Below are positions 13,001 through 24,359 of a stretch of 64,000 nt of DNA, piece by piece (within the stretch, counting starts at the first letter, position 1; every line of letters begins with the position of its first letter). The translations under genes were made by a program, and so were the position numbers. Under the pieces are notes generated by a model. That model saw nothing but the letters and a program-made list of their open reading frames with translations. It searched no databases and was not told the DNA's origin. The stretch comes from Ulva prolifera (Eukaryota; Chlorophyta; Ulvophyceae; Ulvales; Ulvaceae): the NCBI GenBank assembly GCA_023078555.1, contig CM041200.1:3271001-3335000 (forward strand). Reading direction: 5' to 3'.

Positions 13001-15035
13001 CTGGCGCGGGAGCAGTAGCTAAGCCCCTGCGAGGGGCTGAGGGGCTGAGACCTTCCTGGGAGGCTGAGCCAGATGAAATTGAGATAGAGTCCGGATCCGA
13101 ATTAGGGGGAGAGATCCAGGCTGCCCCCTCTGCCGCTGTCGGGGTTGATTTGCCTGATGAGGTAAGAGCCATTCCAGATGCTCTTCCCCGCATTAAAATC
13201 AATCCTCTTGTACGCAGACGCCTTGTTCCTTTGGCTGTGGATGTAGCTGCTGTGCATGAGCCCGCGGGCTCTGATCTTGCTAGTAGTGAAACAGTGGTAG
13301 CTGACATGAAGTCTCCAGGTTGCAATCAGGACACATCAGCCGCGGCTGACTGTGGAGCGTCCGGTGCAGGCCTGAAGCATCATCATGTGGAGTCTGGTGA
13401 GCAGCAGAGTGCTCAGCGTCGTGGGTCGCGCAGAGCAGCTGCCGCCAAAAAGCAGAAGCCTGCCGACCCTGATCTGCCTTCTATGAAGGAGGGACTCGCG
13501 GGTCCAGACAGGGATGGTTGGCTGCGTGCCATGCAGGAGGAGGTGGAAGCACTGGGTGAGCACGGGACTTTTATGTTGTGCTATCTGCCTGTGGGTAAGA
13601 AAGCTATTTCGGGCAAGTGGGTTTTCAAGATCAAGCGCGGACCTGCGGGTGAGATTTAGCGATACTAGGCACGATATGTAGCTCGTGGTTTTTCTCAGGT
13701 AGAAGGAATCGACTTCTTTAAGACTTGGTCTCCGGTCGGTAGTTACGCGACACTGCGTGTGTTGCTGTCCATTGCTGCTCAGGAAGATTTAGAGATTAGA
13801 CACATAGATATACAATGTGCTTTTCTGAACGGTGACCTAGGCTGGAGGAGCTGGAGGCTGGAGGAAGAGGTTTTCGTTGAACAGCCCCCATACTTTACAG
13901 ACGGGACAGCACGTGGAAATTGTATAAGACTCTGTATGGCCTGAAGCAAGCCGCTCGCGAGTGGCATAAAGCTTTAGTAAAGGTCTTGGCTGAACTGGGA
14001 TTTGTGTGCGCACAAAGTGATCCTGGACTGTGTGTCAGAAAAACCGGTCGATGCTTTGTTTTTCTGTGGGTAGATGACTTATTCATTTTCAGTTGCTCCG
14101 CGGGGCTGCAGGAAATCATCAGTGTCATTCTCACTAAATTTGAAGGTAGAGACCTAGGTGACCTGTCTTGGGCACTTCGCACTGAGATCACGCGTGATCG
14201 AAAGGCCAAAACAATCACAATGACACAACGTAACAAAATTCAGAATCTGCTGGACAAGTACAGTATGTCTGACTGTCGTAAATCTCCCATTCCCTTAGTG
14301 CCGCGGCAACAGCTAAGGAGTGCGAAAGAGCATCCTGACCTAGAGAAAGCCAGTGCTGCTGAGCATTCCACGTTCATGAGTGCTATAGGGAGCATCCAGT
14401 ATATTGCAGGAGTGACACGACCTGACCTGAGCTATGTGGCACATGCCCTGGCCCGGCACATGTCTAGTAGTCTGGAGGAACATTGGTCTGCCGTGCAACA
14501 TGTTCTGAGATACCTGCAGTGCACAAAGAATTTAGGAATAGAATTTATAGGCTCTGAGGGACATGGGTGTTTACTAGAGGCTTTTTCAGATGCAGATTTT
14601 GCGAACTCTGCAGATCTGAAGAGTGTGTCTGGTATGATTGTTCGGGTGTATGGGAACTGTGTTCTCTGGCGTTCGAAGAAGCAGAGTATAGTGGCTGGGG
14701 ATACAACAGAGGCTGAGCTCATTGCGATGAGTGCAACATCCAACGAGCTCATGTGGATGAAGCAGTTGCTTCTTGATGTGAAGCTTGTCCCACATAAGCC
14801 GACTCTGTGGGCTGATAATAAGAGTGCCAATATCTTGGCTGTGATTGCTGTGTCCACTGATAGATCCAAGCACATTCGTGTGTGGCACTTGCGAGTGCGG
14901 GAATATGTCCTGATGGATGAACTTAAGGTAGAATGGGTTGGCACTGTTGATCAGTTGGCAGATGTGTTTACCAAGGTGCTGCCCGGTCCTGCTTTACAAG
15001 AAGTTCGTAATAAACTCCAGCTAGTGGAAACGTAG
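10027..15035 (+). pseudogene. gag-pol: Broken copia gag-pol, copy 2
   Basis: Domain order is that of Ty1/copia. The late gag is followed by a CCHC zinc knuckle (CFFCKNKGHLRANC, about 10440-10480). In the protease, the active site DSGS of copy 5 reads DRGS here. Integrase has LHADLAGP, HTDKGGEF and NGMIERRIG. An acidic linker (about 12820-12930) precedes RT with the FLWVDDLFIFS box (about 14060), then RNase H ending in LVET and TAG (15033-15035). Lesions: TAG 10370-10372, 12103-12105 and 13657-13659 (Gln in copy 5), TAG 13666-13668 (Lys in copy 5), TAA 10836-10838 (Tyr in copy 5), a 2-bp loss near 10745, a frameshift near 11630, and a GGAG-rich insertion plus frameshift at 13840-13920. Confidence 0.9.
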
Positions 15036-15040
15036 CAGGA

Positions 15041-15052
15041 TTTATGGGGGAG
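15041..15052 (+). other. Polypurine tract of copia A copy 2
   Basis: TTTATGGGGGAG directly before the 3' LTR, identical to the tract of copy 5. Confidence 0.85.
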
Positions 15053-15400
15053 TGTCACAATGCATGCGCCTGCGGGCAGAAGCGTGGTGACAGGTGCACC
15101 CATGCACGATCGGTCTGCGGATCAGGTGCAGGGGTAAGCCGCCAGTAGGATTGTCCCGGAGTAGTGAGGGAGATCCTGCGAGGATCTCCCGCCGCAATCT
15201 TGACTATTCAGTGTGCATATATGGCTGTGCACACAGAGAGCTGTAACCATTCTTCTCACTGTTTCACGGTACTAGCAGTATCCGATCTCTCCCTTCGCAT
15301 TCCTCGGTTCTACCTCTTTGCGCAGCAGGTATGGAATGCTGGTTACCTGTCCTGACTTAAGACTGCGCGTCTGACCTGCAGATAGTCAGCATTTCTTACA
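15053..15400 (+). repeat. 3' LTR of copia A copy 2
   Basis: This 348-bp LTR starts TGTCACAATGCATGCGCC and ends ATTTCTTACA. It carries the family landmarks ATATATGGCTGTGCACAC and CTGTTTCACGGTACTAG. The bases after it (TGGAC) do not match the bases beyond any paired LTR, because the 5' LTR is absent. Confidence 0.88.
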
Positions 15401-15746
15401 TGGACCTCATTTATGACAGAGAGTTGGCATTGGAAAGATCGAGATTGGACATCCTGTAGTAGGATAGACGATTCTTTGTTGCGCGCAGCAACTAACCAAT
15501 TGGTGGCTCGCAAGCCGACAGGTTGAGAAATAAGCGAACGCATTCGCTTTTCCCAGCGCTGATGATTTGAAAACAAGCGTCTCGAATTGTATCTAAGAAC
15601 AATATGCTACGAGGTCGCGTTATGATGCCTACGCTTGTGAGCGCGGTATGAGCGCCGGAAGAACAGTGGAATGCCTGCCGTGTCTGCTCGCAGACTTTGG
15701 CCAACGGCTTCCTGAACAAGACCATAACAGACATAACGCAAACATT

Positions 15747-15757
15747 CACCGATACCA
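15747..15757 (-). other. Primer-binding site, initiator-Met tRNA type
   Basis: In element sense TGGTATCGGTG follows the LTR end ...TCTGACA directly. It resembles the TGGTATC-type site that plant copia elements use to prime from initiator methionine tRNA. Confidence 0.75.
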
Positions 15758-16103
15758 TGTCAGAAACGCGATCTTGTGCAGGTCAGACGCGCTGTCCTCA
15801 TGCAGGTTAGGTCTGAACAGCCAGCATCTCATACCTGCTGCGCACAGATGTAGAACCGAGAGATGCTAGGAGGAGAGTGCTAATACCGTGAAACAGTAAT
15901 GAGACAGGTTGCAGCTCTCTGTGTGCACAGCCATATATGCACACCTACAGGTCAAGATTACGGCAGGAGATCCACGCCAGGATCTTCCTCGCCACGCCGG
16001 GACAATCCCGCTGGTGGCTTACCCTTGCTCTGGATCCGCGGATCGTTCGTGCATGGGTGCACTTGTCACCACACTGCTGCCCGCAAGCTCATGCATTGTG
16101 ACA
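15758..16103 (-). repeat. 5' LTR of copia A fragment
   Basis: 346 bp bounded by TGTCAGAAACGC on the left and ATTGTGACA on the right. The following 5 bases are TGTTG, which differ from the CGCCG outside the 5058 LTR only by C-to-T changes. Confidence 0.85.
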
Positions 16104-17060
16104 TGTTGTTGAGGCACTGGGCGCAGCCAAGCAGAAAAATCATTTGTTCATCGGAATTATAGTTGTGAGACGTGCATCTATACTGGCACTCAGATAATAT
16201 CAGCCAAACACATACGATGTCACCCGCTGACGCGGGTGCATGCATGCTCGCTGACGCGACCCTTGCGTGTCCAATTACAATCCACAATATACACTCCCAA
16301 TGCGGGTAAGACTCATACATTAAGTTCGGGCGACACCGTGCACCACGATACATCTGGTCGCACCTAGAATACTGTACCATGCTCGAAGCATGCAGTGCAA
16401 AATTGAACGCTGCGACTTGAACAGCCACGCGCTTGACGCGTCTACATCCAGCTCTGCGGCGCACACCACGTCCGGCAACACAATAATCACAGACGATGAC
16501 ACCTATTTGTCCTCCTACCAAGATGCTGCCCAACAAGCACTCACACCGAGCCATTAGCGGCCCACGCGCTTGCAATCATGCCACGCCACAGCGGGCTTAG
16601 GGTGTATCCTACATTGGCGCATGCGTACACCGCTGCTCACACATCCAGGGCAGGCACTCCGTAATATCAACGAAGCGCTAGCTCTAATGAATATCATCCA
16701 CAATATACAGATTTCCCTCGCATATTCGGGATCTTTGGCGGGTGCTCTCGATTGTGCGGCATCTCGGCGAGGCCAGCCAAGTGGGGGGTTGCCCTAGGTG
16801 TCACTGGTATTTGTACATGCGCTTGCTTGGTTTGGCCACACATTCTTCCGTCCAGATGGGGTGCCATCTATTTATGCATATTGCTTACACGCTGTCGTAG
16901 CATACTGGACGCTGCACCCTGATCCGTATGGAGATCAATATGCAGCAGGATTCCAGCATTCCATAGAGATGTCAGCAGCGAGGACAGCACAAAGCGAGGA
17001 TGTGCCTGCGCACATATAATGCAAGTGTGTTGTTGTGGTCGACACAATTACTTTTTGTGT

Positions 17061-17130
17061 ATTGGGGCGCTACTGTTCCAAGCATTCCACTGAGAATTGG
17101 GGCGCTACTGTTCCAAGCATTCCACTGAGA
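17061..17130. repeat. 35-bp direct tandem duplication
   Basis: A unit beginning ATTGGGGCGCTACTG occurs at 17061-17095 and again, unchanged, at 17096-17130. Confidence 0.9.
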
Positions 17131-17236
17131 ACTGCGTTGCTACGTCTGTGTGTCCTTCTTGTCGTTTTCGCACACTCGCTAGCGTGCCCAGCTCCCTGCG
17201 CAACCCGGTTAGTGAACACTAGAGTTGCATCTAAAC

Positions 17237-17490
17237 GCGTTGGGGAGGTCTGCACTCAGGCCATAGGCCATGCACGCGTCCATTGTACGGCGAGCAACTC
17301 AAACATCACCCAGGGCCGTGGGCGGTGTCCATAGACTCACAATATCATACTGCATGCTACTGTTAAGGTCCTGGGCGAAAGGTGCAAAAGTGCCTAGGGA
17401 AAAGCCCGTTTTCGGCCAAAAGGCCGATTTTGCCCACAGAGGCCTAAACGGCGCCCAGCGCACGCCCAGTGAGCACAGCTGGCTGAGAAC
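17237..17490 (+). repeat. Left arm of a long inverted repeat
   Basis: The segment from GTCTGCACTCAGGCC through GGCGGTGTCCATAGACTC to GGCGCCCAGCGCACGCCCAG recurs in reverse complement at 18845-19118 with small gaps and substitutions. The arms are about 1.35 kb apart. They could be terminal arms of a DNA element or two insertions of one dispersed repeat. Confidence 0.7.
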
Positions 17491-18844
17491 ACCCCCAATA
17501 CACTATAATATGTCTTATAGATGTTCAGTCAACAATCTACCGTTGTCGTGTGGGTATGTCCGATGTGTCCGTGGTGTGACCATAGAGAGCGGACACCGCG
17601 CCGGCCTAGACCGGCTCGTCTGCCGCAGATTCGATGGTTGAATATGACTTATGGAAGTAGAGATTTTTCTGTTCAATTCTGCTGGAATTTGCGAGCAGTT
17701 CCCATGATCTCGTGAGTTTGCAAGACAAGGACGCAACACAGCATCCCAGTCGACCACAGTCGATCCATACACATACATCAAAGAAACCTCAGCCGCAGAT
17801 CAGCCGCAGATCTCATCCGGATGACTAGTCTCGGTGAGAAAGCCAGCATCGTTCTTCCGTCACAATGACTGAATTTTCGACGCCGTACACCAGCTCACAA
17901 CAGCCAGGGCAAGAATGATCCCTGCGCGATATGCAATTTTCAATTAACATTTGTGGCTACTTATATCAACCCTCCTTTGTTTTTTTGAGGGCGCGGAGGT
18001 GCTGCGAGTCTGGCCGAGACGGTCGCGACAGCATTTGGGTTCAGCACCGCCAACTAAGCAACAACTTGTCGCTGTTCAGCCAGTACCGAGCCACCTGAGT
18101 GAATCGTAAACAATCATGATGTCATTAGTGGACGTAATGTGGCAGGTCACATAGTAAAGCACACAGAGAGGCTATATGTAAGCATTCTTGCTTTCCTACA
18201 CATCTGGTGCAGTGCAGAATCCCATGACAAGGATGCAGAGCGCATTCTCAGTTCGTCTCGAATTCGTCTTCTATTGCACTCTTCTTAAAAGCAGTATACG
18301 ATCAAGTGCACCGGTTATCTGTCACTTGCCTCATCCAATCAGCATACAACCCGACTGGCATTCAGATGGGACATCGCTTGCAATACAACATGGCTGCATC
18401 TGCATGATACCATGAAAAATGACAAACATGTCAAATGTATCAACCAGGCCAGCTGCATGCACATGGTGTCAATACAATGACCTCCATCCTGTGAAAAGCT
18501 GCTTGATCAGCATAGTCTCGCTCACAGGTACTGGCATTTTCAAAGATAGCCCAACTGCACCGTAACGTAAGCATGCAGGCCTATTGAAAACTGGCCTTTG
18601 ATACTCATGCCATGTAATGGACAACCCAGAACGCTATGGTCTCAGAGCCACTGAAGCAAACACAGAGCGATGAAAAAGACCATCCCCGGGAGTTGATAAC
18701 ACTCGTATTGGAGATTCCGCTTCAATTGTGCAGAACAGCTTCCTAGCAGCCTACAGGTGGCAGTACATGACCTCACAAGTCGAAATGGCTAGGCCACCTT
18801 CCACAGCAATCGATAACGTCAAAATGAACGTCCTAAGGTTGAAT

Positions 18845-19118
18845 GTATACTTTATAAGAGTGTCCTACGCTCACTGGGCATGCTCTGGGCGCGCGCTGGG
18901 CGCCGTGGGCGCGGTCCCTGGGCACAAGGGGTCATTCTGCCCACACATGCATGCGAATTCGCCGAAAACGTCGATTTCGCCCAGGGACTGGGGAAAAGGA
19001 TATGAGGGCATTCAGTATGTTCTTGTGAGTCTATAGACACCGCCCAGATCCCTGGGAGATGTCTGAGTTGCCCGCCGTCCCGATGGACGTGTGCATGGCC
19101 CGAGTGCAGACCCCCCGA
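18845..19118 (-). repeat. Right arm of the long inverted repeat
   Basis: Reverse complement of 17237-17490. Shared blocks include GGCGGTGTCTATAGACTCAC and the GGCGCCCAGCGCGCGCCCAG end. Neither arm has an obvious open frame. Confidence 0.7.
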
Positions 19119-20116
19119 GCGCGTTCCTTTGGAATTTTGGTACGTTGATAGCACGTAATTTAATTAAAGGTATGTTATCAGCGTTTAATACGCACGTTCA
19201 TTTCGGACTTTTTTTGGGGAGCCTAGAGCTCTGCACTGTGGTGCACCCCTAGCCACAAGGCCTAAGGAGGCCTTCAACGCCCCGTGCATTGCAATGCTGG
19301 TGAGGAGCACTACTACAGTTGGTGGATCTATCAGGTTCACAGTCTGAGCATGAGTCTGATCATGGAGCTGTGTGTGATGATTATGATCAGGATGTTGAGA
19401 GTGATTGATGCTGCATTTCAAATGTAACATTTGGCATGTCAACGACCTTGTCAACAACACTCAGCACATGCCATAGCATCATGGACCTGACCATCTGATT
19501 GATTGCTATCTAATTGTATGGTGCTTAGTGTGCCTGAGCCGAGATGACATTGGCCATTGCACAAGGCAGTCTGGCCTCAGGCGCCAAGCGAGTGATATAG
19601 CCTACACATCCTGCTTTTAAAGCCTCCCCGATTGGAGCCTACGCTTCATACAGGTTTTTTTGGTTCAACGTACTTTATCAGGAAACGTTTGAATACAAAT
19701 CTGTTGAACACCACAACACGAATTAATTAAAGTGGATTATCGATGACTACCTCTATCAAATCAAGAATCTTGACGTCAAGATATATACATGGAGCCACAT
19801 AAATTGTGCATGATGTAATCGTATAAACGATACAACATTGTGATACTGGATCTCTGTATCCCAGGGGGGATGAGACTCAAACGAGTGTACTGCTGTGAAA
19901 GTATGTTGCTTCGTGCGTTGGTCTCTGTTTCAACGAGGGGATGTTGCCACGCGTTGTTGCCAAGCTTGCATAGTTGCCTGCTCCTCTTGTTTTTTTGAAC
20001 CGCACCTCCATGTGGCTATACCAGTATGTCTTCCGTGCACTGTGCATGCACGTGATCGTGCTCGGCCGTGATCACTCGGAGTAGCTCTCGGGGTCGACCA
20101 CGCCGGAACGGTAACC

Positions 20117-21617
20117 ATGATAAATCTGCACACGTTTGAGACGGCCCGTGTCTTGTGCTGCACTCTTGATAGCAATCGCATAGTCAGATTTTGTCGATAT
20201 CATACAAGACAAGATGTGTTGGGTATGGGGGCAAGGCGGCGTTGCTTGGCGATGGTGTTAGAAGGTTCAGGGCTACTAGCTCGACGCTGTGCAACCTATG
20301 CAGCCCCACCTGTCCCAATCGTGCCCAAGATCACAAGCACCAGCAATTCCTACATTAAGCATTGTGTGAAGCTGAGGACTAATGACAAGTACAGAAAGCA
20401 GCACCGCCGTGTTCTCCTCTCCAGCCAGAACTTGATCGAAGAACAGCTTAATAAACGGAAGCGGCCCTCGATCGTTGCATTATTCGTGAAAGATGGAACA
20501 CAACTTCCTCAGCATCTGCATGTGCTAGCTGGCACCGTTGTGGCCGTGGAAGATCATGTCATGAAGAAGCTGTGTGGGCTCGATGAAGTTTCGGGTGTTC
20601 AAGTTGTGGCAGAGATCGAGATGAACCCTCAGGTGTGCACACCAACGAGAATTCAATACCTAAATGTCTTGCTAGTATTTTCCCTCTGCAGAAGGCGATA
20701 AATGTTCATCCTGACCATGTCAGACGGGACAGCATGTTCAACCCCGATATCAGATTCCGATTGCACCGCCGAGAGAAAAACTTTCCGAACAGTGTCTGGC
20801 AGTGGCTGTCCTGTGGTCTCTTGAAATTTGACAGCTGAAACCGTCATGTTGATGAGTCTGGTCCATGGCACCGTAATGCCTGAACATTCATGCCTGCTCA
20901 TGGTATGGTCAAATTTACCATGTCGGCTAGTCAGGTGCTCCAGACTAACATGAGTGCATACTTGCACAGAAAGTGTCTGACTGGGGAAGCGTCCAGCGGC
21001 TGCTTGTGCTAGACCGAGTCCAAGATCCCGGAAACCTGGGGACGCTTATCAGAAATGCTGAGGCTCTGGAGTGGGACGCAGTGTTCCTGATGGGCTGCTG
21101 TGATCCATTCAATGACAAGGCTATCAGAGCAGCCCGTGGGTCAACATTCCAGGTCCGCATCCTCTTGACTACGTCGCAGACATCGGAGCATCCAGATGTA
21201 TAGCCAAACATGGTGACAATCGCAAGATATCGAATGCTGTAGGTTCAGCATGAGACAGGATCTTGGAGTGAACTACGAGATCGGATACACCAAAATCACA
21301 TGTTGCTGATTGCAGCTGCGATGGATGGTGCAGAAGCGCACGTTAACGCTGAGTCTCGCCGGTCACCCTCTACTGTACAATTTCAGGACGAGTATCTATC
21401 TCCACTAGTACAGCAGAAGGTTGTCCTAGTTATGGGGAGTGAGGGGCAAGGTGTGAGGCCAGAGATACTGCAGGAGTCACACCGAATTGCCATTCCAATG
21501 CAGCAGTCGATGGACTCTCTGAATGTGGCTGCAGCAGGGTCCATGATCATGTTTGCTCTGTCTCCACGCACGATTGAGGGCGTTCTAACCCAAGTTTCAA
21601 ATTTCCTCCGGCCTTGA
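20117..21617 (+). CDS. TrmH/SpoU-family RNA 2'-O-methyltransferase
   Basis: Three exons join in phase 0 with GT-AG ends: 20117-20632, 20970-21197 and 21249-21617. The introns are 337 and 51 bp. The product is about 370 aa, or about 334 aa if it starts at the ATG at 20225. After an Arg-rich N-terminus that may be an organelle presequence comes a substrate-binding domain (SNSYIKHCVKLRTNDKYRKQ). The three SpoU motifs follow: DPGNLGTLIRNAEALEWDAV (motif 1), VVLVMGSEGQGV (motif 2) and IPMQQSMDSLNVAAAGSM (motif 3, trefoil-knot SAM site). Members methylate ribose 2'-OH in rRNA or tRNA; which RNA is modified cannot be told here. It ends in TGA. This is the best-supported host gene in the window and appears intact. 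Confidence 0.88.
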
Positions 21618-23703
21618 TGATCTGGCCTGGCAGGGGTCTCCTGTGAGATGATACAGCTGCACTGTGCACCCATGCATTACCTTGGCATTACCATGGCTTC
21701 TGCCGCCTTGCCAGGAACGGCTAGCAGTCATTGTTCGCATTGTTCACCGGGCCTGTATGAACAAAGTTGAAGCTATTTCGCTTAACAGTGCTAACAGTGC
21801 AGCATGCGACGTGTGGATCAACACGTACATTGTTCAGTCGAAATTAGAGTATCACCTAGGCACTAACAAGGCTGACAACACCCTGACCAGGCAGAGCACA
21901 ATGCCCGTTGCAGAGACGGTTTCTGTGGAATTTGTAGCCTGTGCATGTGTTGGCGGCATCTGTGCCGGCCTCCATTCGCATGTGCTCGTCACGATGGGCG
22001 GGCCGCATGACTGCGGCCTGTATCTGCCCAATGCACAGGGGACTCATGGACCATGTGTCAAGACAAATGCATGGTGCATCACGCTGACGACGGTCTGATT
22101 CTGCAAAGGTGTCTTTGGGGTGTGACTGTGTGCAAGAATGTGAGATGCTTTCTGTATAAGATTGTTCAGGCGTGTGTTTAGGCGGTGGTGTGTTACAAAA
22201 ACAATGCAGTATGGCAGGTAGCTTTGCAAGCAGCACTCCAGCACACTCACTCGCTGTACAGCATAAAACTTTCGCATTCACACACGTCGCTCCTATACTG
22301 ACTCTGCCCGTTGCGTCATTTTGCATGTTTGGCCCTCTACAATGCTCGGCCTTGCTCCTCAAGGGCAAGTAGCTGGAGGAGCAGGGGCGAGAGCCGCCAG
22401 GCTTGTAGGCGGTCAGTTGGTGCCTTTGTATCAGCTCGCCTCTCGAGGCGCCCAGCCTTAGGGAGGAGTGATGGGGGGCCCCAAGCGTTGGGTTTGTGTC
22501 CAATGGGGTGCCACAACAACTTCTTGCACCGCCTAAGCGGCATGCACACCTCTGCTTCAGGTGATCATCGGACGGATGTAAGCTCGTATGCATACACTGG
22601 CCATACAAATTCAACACATCAGGTGGAATGCCAGCCAATGTACAGTGTAAACATGCCCACAGATGCAGAAGATGCTGCAACTCTCAAAACACCCTCACGC
22701 ATACCTTTGATTATACACTTCTGCATACATACCACTGTCTGCAAGTTCACTGCCAGAGGGTTCACACAAAATGTCTTCCCAGCATATCGCCACCGGCCCC
22801 AGCCTCACTCACGGGCTGCCACCAGGGCCACCGGTTCAAGAGGGCCAAAACGCACCCACAGAGCGATAGCAGTATGCTCCAAAAGGCGTTTAGAGCACCC
22901 CCCATCGGGCACGACGGTTTGTCAAGGTAGGCTGCTTGGATCGCCTAACGTGATGCCAGGTCCGCAGCCGGATGACCTGCTTCGGCAGCAACGCATCTAC
23001 ACAACACATCCGCACAGCGTAGCAATTGCTTCCTGCCACCGTGACTAGCAGACACACCAGAGCGAGGTTCTCAATATGCCGCCATCGGCGCTCAACATTC
23101 CCATCCATGAAACGAATGGCAGACAGCTCAGAGGGGCAGAGGGACTCCGCAAGCGCTTTGTAGAGACTGACCGAATGAGTGGCGTGCACTTTATTGGCGT
23201 GGCACAGGGTCCCCGCACATCGACTCGAGTGATGACTAATAACCGCAATTGGTGGGCCTGTTGCTCGACATCCACAGACTCGAAGACAATTGGGCAATCA
23301 TGAGTCGAACGTCAATGTAAGGAAATGAGTGCAAGTGGAGAAAAGGTCATGGTTGCGCCTAGCTGACTGCGTGCGCCATGATTGCAAAGATGTTACCGAG
23401 AGGACAGCGAAGGCCGGCCTCTAACGAGATCAGGGTCAACGTGTCCTCAGACCTCCGCAAGTTGCTGTTGTTTTATTCGGTTTCAGTGTTTGTTTTCTTC
23501 CGCGGCAAAGGCGCACGCTATGTGCTCACATACTTGCGGCATGTAGTTTCCTTAGGTGGCAGAGATGGCAACGCGTTCCCCGACGGATTATGTTTGCATG
23601 CGGAGGCCGGAATGCGCAACGCGGTACGTTTGCGTAGCACTCGCGGCGCCGCCTCCAGCGCGTTCGTACTAGGGCCGATCGGTTTCTGTTCAAATGCAAG
23701 CGA
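21618..23703. other. Mostly unassigned sequence 3' of the methyltransferase
   Basis: A 274-codon minus-strand frame (22680-21856) is open but Cys/His-rich and without recognisable motifs; it may be chance. Apart from the weak candidate at 22890-23297 nothing can be supported. Confidence 0.4.
22890..23297 (-). CDS. Possible exon of a hypothetical gene
   Basis: A 135-codon minus-strand frame begins with ATG at 23297. Its middle has protein-like composition (SLCPSELSAIRFMDGNVERR, then WRHIENLALVCLL). No domain is recognised and the start and splice sites are unknown. Two other frames are also open in part, so this is a weak call. Confidence 0.2.
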   Translation of the reverse strand: MPNCLRVCGCRATGPPIAVISHHSSRCAGTLCHANKVHATHSVSLYKALAESLCPSELSAIRFMDGNVERRWRHIENLALVCLLVTVAGSNCYAVRMCCVDALLPKQVIRLRTWHHVRRSKQPTLTNRRARWGVL

Positions 23704-24054
23704 TGTCACAATGCATGCGCCTGCGGGCAGCAGTATGGTGACGGGTGCACCCATGCACGATCGATCCGCGGATCCAGTGCAGGGGTAAGCCGCCAGCTGG
23801 ATTGTCCCGGAGTAGTGAGGGAGATGCTACGGGGATCTCCCGCCGTAATCTTGACTATTCAGTGTGCATATATGGCTGTGCACACAGAGAGCTATAACCA
23901 TTATTCTTACTGTTTCACGGTACTAGTAGTATCTCTCTCTCCCTAGCATTCCTTGGTTCTACCTCTATGCGCAACAGGTATGGAATGCAGGCTACCTGAC
24001 TTGACCTGTGCACGACTACGCGTCTAACCTGCACGAAGGATAGTATTTCTGACA
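23704..24054 (+). repeat. 5' LTR of copia A copy 4
   Basis: 351 bp from TGTCACAATGCATGCGCC to ATTTCTGACA. It is the plus-strand counterpart of the LTR at 15758-16103. The 5 bases to the left are AGCGA; the partner LTR is lost. Confidence 0.88.
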
Positions 24055-24065
24055 TGGTATCGATG
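24055..24065 (+). other. Primer-binding site of copia A copy 4
   Basis: TGGTATCGATG starts at the base after the LTR, one change from the TGGTATCGGTG seen in the other copies. Confidence 0.75.
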
Positions 24066-24359
24066 AATGTTTGCGTTATGTCTGTTATGGTCTTGTTCAT
24101 GAAGCCGTTGGCCCAAGTCTGCGCGCATACACGGCAGGCATTCCACTGTTCTGCCGGCGCTCAGACTGGGGTCACAAGCGCAGGCATCATTAAGCGGTCT
24201 CCTAGCGTATTGCTATTAGATACAATTCGAGAAGCTTGCTTTTCATGATCACCGTTGGGAAAGCGAATGCGCTCGTTTACTTTCTCAACCTGTCGGCTTG
24301 CGAGCCATCCCATCGGCTAGTTGCTGCGCGCAACAAACAACCGTCCGTCCAATTGCAGG

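Larger units (their letters stand above)
10027..15400 (+). mobile_element. Copia family A, copy 2 (5'-truncated, plus)
   Basis: It starts abruptly in gag (TGCAAAGTATAGGCC, coding AKYRPSTEAEIHRL in related copies) at the head-to-head junction with copy 1. It continues through nucleocapsid, protease, integrase, RT and RNase H to a polypurine tract and 3' LTR. The missing 5' LTR, leader and early gag would make it immobile on its own. Confidence 0.9.
15419..16103 (-). mobile_element. Copia family A fragment: 5' LTR, PBS, leader
   Basis: In element sense this is a 5' LTR (16103-15758), a primer-binding site, about 300 bp of leader and the first codons of gag, ending near 15419. It aligns with 37744-37060 of copy 5. 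It may be the displaced 5' end of minus-strand copy 1, with plus-strand copy 2 lying between them. The two LTRs have drifted (roughly four bases in five alike by eye), so they may instead belong to different insertions. Confidence 0.8.
16104..20116. other. No supported gene; repeats only
   Basis: Open frames are short and unconvincing on both strands. The stretch holds a 35-bp tandem duplication and two arms of a long inverted repeat (listed separately). The longest minus-strand frame, 16575-16066, overlaps the LTR end and has no domain I recognise. Confidence 0.5.

Noticed and set aside
15053..16103. 15053-15400 and 15758-16103 as the two LTRs of one short element
   Set aside because: They face opposite directions and the sequence between them is the leader of the second, so they are not a pair.
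21856..22680. 274-codon minus-strand ORF
   Set aside because: Its composition (Cys, His, Ser, Pro rich without pattern) fits chance opening of a GC-rich antisense frame; no motif or splice context.
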